From NCBI RefSeq assembly GCF_013359775.1, contig NZ_JABMCI010000069.1, positions 62,001 through 126,000 of the forward strand: DNA of 64,000 nt. Reading direction: 5' to 3'. The position numbers and the translations under genes are program-made. The stretch is from Cellulomonas humilata (lineage in GTDB: Bacteria > Actinomycetota > Actinomycetes > Actinomycetales > Cellulomonadaceae). The notes beneath the pieces were generated by a model. The model made no database searches. It was not told the DNA's origin and saw nothing but the letters and a program-made list of their open reading frames with translations. Positions within the stretch are counted from its first letter, which is position 1. Every line of letters starts with the position of its first letter. This document shows, piece by piece, positions 46,384-54,350 of this stretch.

Positions 46384-47286
46384 TCATCCCTTGAGCGCAC
46401 CCGACATGAAGCCGCGCACGTAGTGTCGTTGGAGCAGGAGGAAGAGCACGATGCAGGGCAGCGCCAGCACGACGACGCCCGCCTCGGTGGCGCCGTAGTC
46501 GACGACGCCCTGCACCTGCACGCGCAGGTTGGCCACCGCGAGCGGGAGCGTCAGCTTGTTGGAGTCGTTGATGAGGATCAGCGGTGCGAAGAAGTCGTTC
46601 CAGGCGGCCAGGAACGCGAACAGCCCGACGGTGATCAGGCCGGGTCGGACCGCGGGCAGCAGCACCCGCCACAGCGCGGAGAACGACGAGCAGCCGTCCA
46701 CCATCGCGGCCTCGTCCAGCTCCCGCGGCACCGACTCGAACGAGATGCGCATCATGAAGGTGGAGAACGGCAGCTGGAACATGGTGAGCACGAGGGCCAC
46801 GCCCACCAGCGAGTTCTGCAGGCCGAGCGTGTTGAGCAGCACGTAGAGCGGGATCAGCAGGGTGGCGTACGGGACCATGAGGATGGCCAGCGTGAGCATG
46901 AACAGCGCGTTGCGGCCGGGGAACCGGAACCGCGCGAACGCGTAGCCACCCAGCGTCGAGATGGCGAGCGTGAGGATCACGCACAGCCCGGAGACGATCA
47001 CGGAGTTGGCGAGGTACTGCCAGATGCCGGCCTGGTAGTGGGCGAGCGTGACGTAGTTGCCGAAGCCCCAGCCGTCGACCTGACCCGTTCCCGGCTTCGG
47101 CGACACCGAGGCCACCGACGTCCAGACCAGCGGGAACAGGAAGATCACAGCGAGCGCGCCGGAGAACACCCAGAACGGCGTGCGCAGAGCCAGGCCGGCG
47201 ATCGTGGTCGGCGGGGCCGACCGGCGGGCCGGCTGGCTGAGCGGGAGGTCCGCGTCGGGGTGGTGCTGCACGGTGGCGATGGTCAT
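46384..47286 (-). CDS. Carbohydrate ABC transporter permease (MalG-like)
   Basis: This 300-residue inner-membrane subunit has six transmembrane helices. The MalG-type signatures are AFARFRFPGRNALFMLTLAILMVP (in pieces), IPLYVLLNTLGLQNSLVGVAL and the EAA loop ELDEAAMVDGCSSFSALWRV followed by LLPAVRPGLI. The C-terminus LLLQRHYVRGFMSGALKG is typical. It works with the next permease and the lipoprotein. There is no ATPase gene in the operon. Confidence 0.93.
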   Translation of the reverse strand: MTIATVQHHPDADLPLSQPARRSAPPTTIAGLALRTPFWVFSGALAVIFLFPLVWTSVASVSPKPGTGQVDGWGFGNYVTLAHYQAGIWQYLANSVIVSGLCVILTLAISTLGGYAFARFRFPGRNALFMLTLAILMVPYATLLIPLYVLLNTLGLQNSLVGVALVLTMFQLPFSTFMMRISFESVPRELDEAAMVDGCSSFSALWRVLLPAVRPGLITVGLFAFLAAWNDFFAPLILINDSNKLTLPLAVANLRVQVQGVVDYGATEAGVVVLALPCIVLFLLLQRHYVRGFMSGALKG

Positions 47287-47296
47287 CGTCGGCCTC

Positions 47297-48208
47297 TCAG
47301 CTCTCGTCCGAGCCGCGGAACGCGCGGAGCTGGACGACGTTGATGACCACGAGCGCGGCCAGGACGAGCACGGAGAGCGCCGCGGCGACGCCCAGGTCGT
47401 TCTGGCCCTGGAACGCGACCGAGTAGATGAGCTGGACCACGGTGATCGTGCTGTTGTCCGGGCCGCCCTTGGTGAGGATGTAGAACTGCTCGAACGCCAG
47501 CAGCGACCCCGTGACGCACAGGATCGTGGTCAGCGCGAGGGTGGGCTTGAGCAGCGGGATCGTGATCTTGCTGAACGTGTGCCACCGGTTGGCGCCGTCC
47601 ATGCGCGCGGCCTCGTAGATGTCTCCGGGGATGGACTGGAGCCCGACGAGCATGAGCAGCATGTAGAACCCGGCGTACCGCCACACGATGAGGAACAGGG
47701 TCGAGGCCAGTGCCGCGTCGGGCGAGCCGAGGAAGCTCCAGCCCATCCGCTCCATGAAGGGCGCCAGCGGCCCGGCCAGCGGGGAGTACAGCACGTAGAA
47801 GAGCAGCGACGCCGACGCCAGGCCGAGCGCGCTGGGCACCAGGAACGACGTCCGCAGCAGGCCCTTCCACCGCGACGACTCCTGCACCATCAGCGCCAGC
47901 CCGAGGCCGAACGCGATCAGCAGGACGGTCGCCAGGACCGTGTACTTCAGTGTGAAGACCACGGAGTCGACGAAGAACCGGTTGTCGACCGCGGCGGTGA
48001 AGTTGTCGGGGAAGTTGATCCCCTGGTCGCCCGACAGCAGCGGCCAGTCCGACGCGCTCATCCGGAACACGAGGCCCAGCGGCACCACGAACAGGACGAG
48101 GACGAACAGCGCGGTCGGTGACGCGTAGGCCCAGCCGCGCAGGCGGTGGCCGTTCGTGCGTCTGCGGGTGGGGGGTGGTGCCGTGGTGGTGGCCGTCTGG
48201 ACGGTCAT
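47297..48208 (-). CDS. Carbohydrate ABC transporter permease (MalF/UgpA-like)
   Basis: This 303-residue protein has a Thr/Pro/Arg-rich N-terminus and six transmembrane helices (the first at about 31-50). The EAA loop is IYEAARMDGANRWHTFSKITIPLLKP, and YILTKGGPDNSTITVVQLIY is typical of sugar permeases. Eleven bases separate it from the MalG-like gene. A perfect 13-bp-stem hairpin lies between it and the upstream sugar-binding-protein gene. Confidence 0.93.
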   Translation of the reverse strand: MTVQTATTTAPPPTRRRTNGHRLRGWAYASPTALFVLVLFVVPLGLVFRMSASDWPLLSGDQGINFPDNFTAAVDNRFFVDSVVFTLKYTVLATVLLIAFGLGLALMVQESSRWKGLLRTSFLVPSALGLASASLLFYVLYSPLAGPLAPFMERMGWSFLGSPDAALASTLFLIVWRYAGFYMLLMLVGLQSIPGDIYEAARMDGANRWHTFSKITIPLLKPTLALTTILCVTGSLLAFEQFYILTKGGPDNSTITVVQLIYSVAFQGQNDLGVAAALSVLVLAALVVINVVQLRAFRGSDES

Positions 48209-48243
48209 CGGGTGCCTCTCGAGCGGGGTTCAGGGGCGGGAGG

Positions 48244-48277
48244 GGTGGGGTGCCGCCGTGCCCAGCGGCACCCCACC
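48244..48277. terminator. Intercistronic hairpin between SBP and permease genes
   Basis: GGTGGGGTGCCGC (48244-48256) pairs perfectly with GCGGCACCCCACC (48265-48277) around an 8-nt loop. It begins 8 bp after the binding-protein stop. It probably lets only part of the transcripts continue into the permease genes or protects the upstream mRNA. Confidence 0.75.
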
Positions 48278-48284
48278 GCGGGCG

Positions 48285-49586
48285 CTACTGCCCGAGCACC
48301 GCCGTGATCTCGTCGTTGTCCGCGTCGATGTTCGCGCCGTCGCCGAGGACTGCGTCGCGCACCAGGGTCAGCCAGGGGCTGCTGGGTGCGTTGAACGCCT
48401 GCTGGAAGTTGAGCGCGACGGGGGTGTCGCCCTGCCCGGCCACCTCGTTGATCGTGATCAGGCGGGGGTCCTTGGACGAGTACTCGTTGTCCGCCAGGTC
48501 GCCGCGCGAGACCACGTCGTTGTTCTTGGCCAGCACGCCCACCTGCGCGTCCTCGGACATCATCCAGGACAGGAAGTTCCAGGCCTGGGCCGCGTTCTCC
48601 GAGTCCTTGGAGACGCCGATGCCGTCACCGCCGACGAACGTCGAGGCGCCGCCCTCCGGTCCGGGGATGCCGGCGACGCCGACGTCGAACCCGGTGGTCG
48701 ACGACAGCAGCGTGGCCGGGTAGAACATCAGCCCGACCTTGCCCTCGGTGAACCCTGCGGTCCACGTCGGTCCCGCCTCGTCCTCCGAGGACGGGAGCAC
48801 CGCACCGGAGTCCCACAGGTCCTTCCACGTGGAGTAGACGGTCTTGGCGGTGTCGCTGTTCAGCAGCGACTCGGTGCCGTCCTCGCTCATCACCTGCTCG
48901 CCGTCGGCCCAGACCGACGGGAACCAGGTGAACACCAGGCAGCCGCCGCAGTTCAGGCCGGTCGCCGTGCCGTAGGTGTCGGGCTTGTTCAGCGCCTGGA
49001 CCGCCTTGGCCGCCTCGGCGTACTCGGTGAGGTTGGCCGGCGCCTTCTCCGGGTCGAGCCCGGCCTCGGCGAACAGGTCCTTGTTCCAGAACAGCATCGA
49101 CAGGTCCAGCACGAAGGGCAGCACGTGCTCCTTGCCGTCGACGGTCCCGGCCGAGAGGTGCCCCTGGTTGATCTCGTCCTTGAACTCCAGGCCGTCGATC
49201 TGCGCGGTCAGGTCCTGGAACAGGCCCTGCTCGACCCAGTTGGGCACGTAGACGATGTCCGCGGCGAACAGGTCGGGCAGGCCGTCCGAGCCCGCAGCGG
49301 CGCCGACCTTGGCGACGTAGTCGTCGTTGGGCACGACCGTCAGCTCGACCTGGTTCTCGTGCGTGTCGTTGTAGGCCGCGACCAGCAGCTTGGCCTGCTT
49401 CTCCAGGGGTGCGCGGGTCCAGAGCGTGAGCGTGGTGCCGTCGTCGGTGCCGTCGGGGCCCGCACTGACCGCGGGCCCGTCCTCGCCTCCGTCGTCGGCG
49501 CTGCTGCACGCCGCCAGACCGACCAGCAGGCCGGCCGTCACGATCCCGGCGGCCAGACGGGCCGACCGGGTGCGGGTGATCCTCAT
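48285..49586 (-). CDS. Sugar-binding lipoprotein of ABC importer
   Basis: This 433-residue family 1 extracellular solute-binding protein has a lipobox LAAC (Cys at about 27). After an acidic linker (SSADDGGEDG) the mature part begins TTLTLWTRAPLEKQAKLLVAAYN. Family-like segments are LPDLFAADIVYVPNWVEQGLF, LDLSMLFWNKDLFAEAGLDPEKAP, GGDGIGVSKDSENAAQAWNFLSWM and the C-terminal SPWLTLVRDAVLG. Two Cys in GLNCGGCLVF may form a disulfide. ATG 49586 was chosen because GAGGAG lies 6 nt upstream; ATG 49592 abuts that site. The GH127 partner suggests arabino-oligosaccharides as substrate. Confidence 0.92.
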   Translation of the reverse strand: MRITRTRSARLAAGIVTAGLLVGLAACSSADDGGEDGPAVSAGPDGTDDGTTLTLWTRAPLEKQAKLLVAAYNDTHENQVELTVVPNDDYVAKVGAAAGSDGLPDLFAADIVYVPNWVEQGLFQDLTAQIDGLEFKDEINQGHLSAGTVDGKEHVLPFVLDLSMLFWNKDLFAEAGLDPEKAPANLTEYAEAAKAVQALNKPDTYGTATGLNCGGCLVFTWFPSVWADGEQVMSEDGTESLLNSDTAKTVYSTWKDLWDSGAVLPSSEDEAGPTWTAGFTEGKVGLMFYPATLLSSTTGFDVGVAGIPGPEGGASTFVGGDGIGVSKDSENAAQAWNFLSWMMSEDAQVGVLAKNNDVVSRGDLADNEYSSKDPRLITINEVAGQGDTPVALNFQQAFNAPSSPWLTLVRDAVLGDGANIDADNDEITAVLGQ

Positions 49587-49881
49587 GGGCATCTCCTCGT
49601 GCTCTTCGTCGAGCGGGTGCCGTCATCGGCACCTCGGGGGGGATCTCTTGCAAGGCGAAACCCTTGTCGGCCAGCGAGTTCGAGGCGGCGGAGCTGGCGG
49701 CTCGTCGGCGAGCCGGCGACGCCATGACGTGCACGTCCAGCAGCTGCGCGACGGACCGACCGATTCCCGAAACTCACCGAAAAGGTTTTCTGAACATAGC
49801 CAGGCTGGGCTGGCGCGTCAACGGGGTTCGGCAGTTACAGTTCGATCACGAACGGCTCGAGGACGCGCGAGGAGGTAGCCG
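49587..49881. promoter_or_regulatory. Divergent control region of importer and LacI genes
   Basis: The 295-bp gap contains GAAAA-GG-TTTTC (49779-49790), a LacI-type operator, and two other inverted repeats, CAAGG-6-CCTTG (49651-49666) and GTTCG-4-CGAAC (49840-49853). TACAGT (49836-49841) may be the lacI -10 box, with the last repeat beginning on it, which would allow autoregulation. No complete promoter for the importer was identified. Confidence 0.55.
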
Positions 49882-50904
49882 GTGGCACGCGCCGAACCTG
49901 CCCGCGCAGTGACGCTCTCTGACGTCGCACGCCTCGCCGGCGTCTCCGTGGCGACCGCCTCCAAGGCCCTGAACGGCCGCGACCAGGTGAAGGACAGCAC
50001 GCGCCAGCGCGTCGTCGAGGCCGCCGACCAGCTGTCGTTCAGCCCCAACCCGCTCGCCCGCGGCCTGCTCGCCGGGCGCACCGGCACGGTCGGCCTGCTC
50101 ACCAGCGACCTCGAGGGCCGGTTCGTCATCCCCATCCTCATGGGCGCGGAGGACGCGTTCGGCGCCGGCCAGGTCAACGTGTTCCTCTGCGACGCCCGCG
50201 GCGACACCATCCGCGAGCAGTACCACCTGCGCGCGCTGCTCAGCCGCCGCGTGGACGGGCTGATCGTCGTCGGCCGGCAGACCGACCCCCGACCGTCGCT
50301 CGGGCACGACATCCCGGTCCCGGTGGTCTACGCCTACGCACCGTCCGACGACCCCGCCGACCTGTCGATCACGCCGGACAACGTGAGCGCCGGGCGGCTC
50401 GCGGTCGAGCACCTGGTGGCCTGCGGGCGCACGCGCATCGCGCACATCACCGGCGAGCACGCCTACGCGGCCGCCCGCGACCGGGCCGAGGGGGTGCAGG
50501 CGGCCCTGCACGCCGCGGGTCTCGAGCTGGTCGGTGACGTCATGTACAGCGAGTGGTCGGAGCGGTGGGGGCGCGACGCCGCCGCGGTGCTGCTGACCCG
50601 GCACCCCGAGATCGACGCGGTGCTCTGCGGCTCCGACCAGATCTCCCGCGGGGCGCTCGACACCGCCCGTGACCTCGGCAGGACGGTCCCCGACGACGTC
50701 GCGGTGATGGGCTTCGACAACTGGGAGGTGCTGACCACCAACGCCCGCCCGGAGCTGACCAGCATCGACGCCAACCTCCAGCAGCTCGGTCGCACCGCCG
50801 CGCAGCGGGTGTTCGCCGCGCTCGACGGCGTGGACATCGGCTCGGGCACCGAGTACGTCGCGGGCCGCCTGGTGATCCGCGGCTCCACGGTCGCGCGACG
50901 CTAG
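49882..50904 (+). CDS. LacI-family transcriptional regulator
   Basis: This 340-residue repressor has an N-terminal HTH/hinge (about 9-58: VTLSDVARLAGVSVATASKAL, VKDSTRQRVVEAADQLSFSPN) and a periplasmic-binding-protein-like sensor (about 65-335: TVGLLTSDLEGRFVIPILMGAEDAF, VDGLIVVGRQTD, HITGEHAYAAARDRAEGVQAAL, AVMGFDNWEVLTT). GAGGAGG lies 6 nt before GTG 49882. It lies divergent from the sugar importer/GH127 operon and is therefore its likely repressor, responding to an arabinose-containing sugar. Its TAG stop lies on a CTAG shared with the convergent oxidase gene. Confidence 0.92.
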   Translation: MARAEPARAVTLSDVARLAGVSVATASKALNGRDQVKDSTRQRVVEAADQLSFSPNPLARGLLAGRTGTVGLLTSDLEGRFVIPILMGAEDAFGAGQVNVFLCDARGDTIREQYHLRALLSRRVDGLIVVGRQTDPRPSLGHDIPVPVVYAYAPSDDPADLSITPDNVSAGRLAVEHLVACGRTRIAHITGEHAYAAARDRAEGVQAALHAAGLELVGDVMYSEWSERWGRDAAAVLLTRHPEIDAVLCGSDQISRGALDTARDLGRTVPDDVAVMGFDNWEVLTTNARPELTSIDANLQQLGRTAAQRVFAALDGVDIGSGTEYVAGRLVIRGSTVARR

Positions 50905-52262
50905 GCCGCCCGGGAGGTGGGCGGGCGGGAGCGGCCGAGCAGCCGGTCGAGGTACCTGTTGCTGAAGACCCCGTCCGGGTCGGCCTCCGCGCGGACGCGC
51001 TGGGCGTCGGCGAAGCGGGGGTAGAGCTCGCCGAGCCGGTCGGCCTCCAGCCAGTGCATCTTCCCCCAGTGGGGGCGGCCGCCCACCTGGGCGACGATCC
51101 GCTCGACCGCGGCGAAGTACCGCGCGAAGGGCAGGCGCAGGTACTGGTGCACCGCGACGTACGCCGTCTCGCGCCCGTACGCCGTCGAGAGCCAGAGGTC
51201 GTCCTCGGCGGCGAACCGCACCTCCACCGGGAACGGCACGCGCTCGCCGCTGGACTCGATCCAGGCGTCGATCTCGCGCAGCACGGCCACCAGGTCCTCG
51301 CGCGGGACCGCGTACTCCATCTCGCGGAACCGGACGCGCCGCGGGGAGACGAAGACCTCCGCGGACGGCGCGGTGTACCGCCGCGAGGACAGGGCGCGGG
51401 CGGCGAACTCGTTGATCGACGCGGTGGTCGACGGGGCCAGGGTGGCGATGCCGTTGGCCACCGAGAACAGGGCGTTGGACAGCAGCTCGTCGTCGACCCA
51501 CCCCCGCACCGGGTGCAGCGGGCGCACCACGTCGTCGGGGACGCGGTTGTTGCGCTTGGTGAGCGCCCGCCGGGTGTGCGGGAACCAGTAGAACTCGAAG
51601 TGGTCGTTGCCCTCGACGAGGCCGTCGCTCCCGTCCAGCTGGTCCAGCACGTCCTCCAGCGGCCAGGGCTCCTCGCGGGCCTCCAGGCGGTACGCGGGCA
51701 CCACCTCGAGGGTGACCGCCGCGAGCACGCCGACGCTGCCGAGGCCCAGGCGGGCCAGCTCGAACAGCTCGGGCTGCTGCGTGGCGGAGACCTCGACGAC
51801 GTCCCCCGACGCGGTCACCAGGCGGGCGCCGACCACCTGCGTGGCCAGCCCGCCCAGCCGGGCGCCCGTGCCGTGCGTACCCGTCGAGACGGCCCCCGCG
51901 ATGGACTGCTTGTCGATGTCCCCGAGGTTGCGCATGGCCAGGCCCTGCTCGGCCAGGTGGGCGTTCAGGGCGTGCAGGCGGATCCCTGCGCCGACGGTGA
52001 CGTGGGTCGTGCCGTCGGGCTGGCCCGCGACACGCTCGAACGCGTCCAACGAGTCGAGGCGGATCTGGACGCCTTCGGTGACGGCGACGGGGGTGAAAGA
52101 GTGCCCGCCGCCCACGGCCCGGACCTGGAGCCCGTCGCGAGCCCCCCGGCGAACCGTCGAGACGAGTTCGCCCAGGTCACGGGGGTGCTGCACGCGGCAG
52201 GGCGTGGCGCTCGCGGTGCGCGCCCAGTTCTGCCAGGTGCCAGCAGGCGACGATCGTCCCAT
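50901..52262 (-). CDS. FAD-linked oxidase, D-arabinono-1,4-lactone oxidase type
   Basis: This 453-residue VAO-family flavoprotein has an N-terminal FAD-binding domain with VRAVGGGHSFTPVAVTEG, whose His is the expected covalent FAD site, and GDIDKQSIAGAVSTGTHGTGARLGGLATQV (in pieces). The C-terminal ALO domain has HFEFYWFPHTRRAL, RPHWGKMHWL, YPRFADAQRVRAEADPDGVFSNRYLDRLLG (in pieces). Family members oxidise aldonolactones or alditols with oxygen, giving hydrogen peroxide. No export signal. ATG 52262 is inside a small palindrome and has a weak ribosome-binding site. It diverges from the TetR-MFS-PLP operon, with which it probably forms one functional unit. Confidence 0.88.
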   Translation of the reverse strand: MGRSSPAGTWQNWARTASATPCRVQHPRDLGELVSTVRRGARDGLQVRAVGGGHSFTPVAVTEGVQIRLDSLDAFERVAGQPDGTTHVTVGAGIRLHALNAHLAEQGLAMRNLGDIDKQSIAGAVSTGTHGTGARLGGLATQVVGARLVTASGDVVEVSATQQPELFELARLGLGSVGVLAAVTLEVVPAYRLEAREEPWPLEDVLDQLDGSDGLVEGNDHFEFYWFPHTRRALTKRNNRVPDDVVRPLHPVRGWVDDELLSNALFSVANGIATLAPSTTASINEFAARALSSRRYTAPSAEVFVSPRRVRFREMEYAVPREDLVAVLREIDAWIESSGERVPFPVEVRFAAEDDLWLSTAYGRETAYVAVHQYLRLPFARYFAAVERIVAQVGGRPHWGKMHWLEADRLGELYPRFADAQRVRAEADPDGVFSNRYLDRLLGRSRPPTSRAA

Positions 52263-52422
52263 AATGGTGAACCATCGTCCTGGTCGAATGTCCAAGTCAA
52301 GTGCGCAAAGTCCTTGACTATCGTGACAACCGACATTGAACTGTGTGGTGGGGGAGGCATTGGCCTCGTCCGCCGGTCGGGGGTGGCCGGTGGGGCCGTC
52401 GCCAGAGGGAGGGGACCCTGAC
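52263..52422. promoter_or_regulatory. Divergent control region of oxidase and TetR operon
   Basis: Two inverted repeats are visible: ATGGT-GA-ACCAT (52264-52275), next to the oxidase start, and AGTCAAG-11-CTTGACT (52295-52301 and 52313-52319). TTGACT (52314-52319) is a good -35 box with TGAACT (52337-52342) 17 bp away for the TetR operon. The second repeat thus covers the -35 box, fitting autorepression. The region is less GC-rich than its surroundings. Confidence 0.55.
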
Positions 52423-53082
52423 ATGAACCGCTTGCCTGTGGCCGAGAGGCGTGAGCAGCTCATCGAGGCTGCGCTCGCCGTCGCGAGCCGGGACGGCATC
52501 GACGCCGCCACCGTGCGCGCCGTCGCCGCCGAGGCGGGCGTGTCCCTCGGGGTCGTCCACTACTGCTTCCAGGACAAGGACGAGCTGCTGCGCGCGATGG
52601 CCCACGCCATCACGTCCGCCAACCTCGAGCGGAGCCTCGGCGACCTCCCCGAGCAGGGTGACGACCCCCAGACCGTGATCGAGGGGGTCCTGGACGCCCT
52701 CTGGGCGGGCATCCGGGAGTCCCGCGGCCCGCAGCTGCTCAGCTACGAGCTGACCACGTCGTCGCTGCGCCACTCCGAGCTCAACCAGGTCGCCATCGAG
52801 CAGTACCGGGGTCAGTGGGCCGCCGCCGAGCAGGTGCTGGACCTCGTCGAGCGCACCGCCCACGTCGGCTGGTCGGTCCCGCGGGGGGACATCGCGCGCA
52901 CCGTGGTCGCCGTCATCGACGGCTACTCCCTGGCATGGCTCGTGGACGGGGACAGCGACGCGGCGCGCGCGGGCCTGCTGTCCTTCGGCCGGTACCTGTC
53001 CACCATGGCGGTGCCCGTCGCGCTCGAGCCGGTCGGTGTCGACGTCCTCGGATCCGGCGACACCGCCGCGACCCCGGCGTGA
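52423..53082 (+). CDS. TetR-family transcriptional regulator
   Basis: This 219-residue protein has an N-terminal TetR helix-turn-helix (about 8-55: RREQLIEAALAVASRDGIDAATVRAVAAEAGVSLGVVHYCF, in pieces) and a helical ligand-binding C-terminal domain (about 75-205). GGAGGGG lies about 8 nt before ATG 52423. It is the first gene of an operon with the MFS and PLP genes (GTGA overlap at 53079-53082) and divergent from the oxidase. It probably represses both units until its ligand, perhaps a substrate of the cluster, is present. Confidence 0.9.
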   Translation: MNRLPVAERREQLIEAALAVASRDGIDAATVRAVAAEAGVSLGVVHYCFQDKDELLRAMAHAITSANLERSLGDLPEQGDDPQTVIEGVLDALWAGIRESRGPQLLSYELTTSSLRHSELNQVAIEQYRGQWAAAEQVLDLVERTAHVGWSVPRGDIARTVVAVIDGYSLAWLVDGDSDAARAGLLSFGRYLSTMAVPVALEPVGVDVLGSGDTAATPA

Positions 53083-54350
53083 CGCCTCCTTCCTCGGGCG
53101 GGTCGCCTGTGTCCACGGTGATCCGCCGCGCCCGCGTCGCGACCTCGGCCGGCTTCGCCGCGCAGGGCTTCGTCTACGCGGTGCTCCTCACCAGCCTCGA
53201 GGGGTTCAAGGACCGGTACGGCGTCGACGACGGGCAGATCACGCTCGTCGTGCTCGGCGTGTGCGTCATGGCCGCGCTCGGCACGCTGGTCGCCGACCGG
53301 GTGGCCCGGTCGAGCGGGGGGAGCAGGGTCGTCCTCGGGTCCGGCCTCGCCATCGTCGCGGCCTCGGTCGTCGTGGCCGCCGTGGCGCCCGGGTTCGCCC
53401 TGCTGGCTGCCGGCTTCGCGGTCTACGGCGTCGGGCTGGGCATGGTCGACGCCGGCACCAACATGCAGGCCGTCGCGGTCCAGCGCGAGTACGGACGGTC
53501 GCTCCTCACGGGGTTCTACGCGTCGTGGTCGGCGGGCGGCATCGTCGGCGCGGTGCTGGTGGCGGTCACCACCGGCCGCACACCTACCGACCCCGTCGCG
53601 GTCGCGCTGCTGTCCGGGACGCTCGTGGCAGGCCTCGCGGCCGGCTGGGTGCTGCGCAGCGCGTGGCGGGGCCGCGGTCCCGCCGGGGTGCACGCCGACG
53701 GCGTCGCCCGGCCCGACGAGGCGCTGGCGATCCCGGTGGGTGCGGGGGAGCGGCCCGTGGTGCCGTGGGGCGCCGTGCTGCTGCTCGGGCTCGGGGTGGT
53801 CGCCTACTACGTCGCGGACACGGCGATCTCCACCTGGAGCACCATCTACCTCGGCGACGTGCTGCTGGCGGCCGCGTCGTTCGCGCCCCTGGGCTACGCC
53901 GCGTACCTCACGACGACGCTCGGCTCCCGGCTGGCCGGCGACCCCCTGGTGCGCCGATGGGGTCGGGTGATCGTCCTGCGCGTCGCGGCGCTCGTCGGGG
54001 CCGTCGGGCTGGTGCTCGTCGTGGCCGCCCCCGGGCCCTGGGTGGCGCTGGTCGGCTTCGCGATCGCCGGCGCCGGGCTCGGTGTCATCGCGCCCCTGTG
54101 CTTCTCGGCCGCCGGCACGCTCGCCCCCGGGCACGCGGACGCGGTGGTCGCGCGGCTGAACATCTTCAACTACGTGGGGGCGGTGCTCGGCGGGGTGCTC
54201 GTGGGCGCCATCGGCAGCACGTCCTCGCTGCACTACGGCTTCCTCGTCCCGATCGTCCTGGTCGTCGCCGTGGCGGTGCTCGCGGGACGCTTCGGAGTGA
54301 CCCGGGCGGAGGGCGCGCGGGCCACCGCCGACTCGGAGGCGGGTGCGTGA
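53079..54350 (+). CDS. MFS transporter
   Basis: This membrane transporter of about 423 residues has two six-helix halves separated by a hydrophilic loop (about 195-220). MFS-like features are GVDDGQITLVVLGVCVMAALGTLVADRVARSSGG, FAVYGVGLGMVDAGTNMQAVAVQREYGRSLLTGFYASWSAGGIVG (both in pieces) and GLGVIAPLCFSAAG. The DAGTNMQA/FYASWSAGG pattern resembles fucose-permease-like or YbjJ-type MFS proteins. Substrate unknown. GTG 53079 overlaps the tetR stop, while GTG 53109 would shorten the N-terminus by ten residues. Its stop overlaps the PLP gene by GTGA. Confidence 0.87.
   Translation: MTPPSSGGSPVSTVIRRARVATSAGFAAQGFVYAVLLTSLEGFKDRYGVDDGQITLVVLGVCVMAALGTLVADRVARSSGGSRVVLGSGLAIVAASVVVAAVAPGFALLAAGFAVYGVGLGMVDAGTNMQAVAVQREYGRSLLTGFYASWSAGGIVGAVLVAVTTGRTPTDPVAVALLSGTLVAGLAAGWVLRSAWRGRGPAGVHADGVARPDEALAIPVGAGERPVVPWGAVLLLGLGVVAYYVADTAISTWSTIYLGDVLLAAASFAPLGYAAYLTTTLGSRLAGDPLVRRWGRVIVLRVAALVGAVGLVLVVAAPGPWVALVGFAIAGAGLGVIAPLCFSAAGTLAPGHADAVVARLNIFNYVGAVLGGVLVGAIGSTSSLHYGFLVPIVLVVAVAVLAGRFGVTRAEGARATADSEAGA

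Noticed and set aside
50901..52262. Frame extension of the oxidase to 52511
   Set aside because: The extra upstream part is antisense to the tetR gene and its promoter and has no resemblance to the family N-terminus; ATG 52262 gives the normal length.
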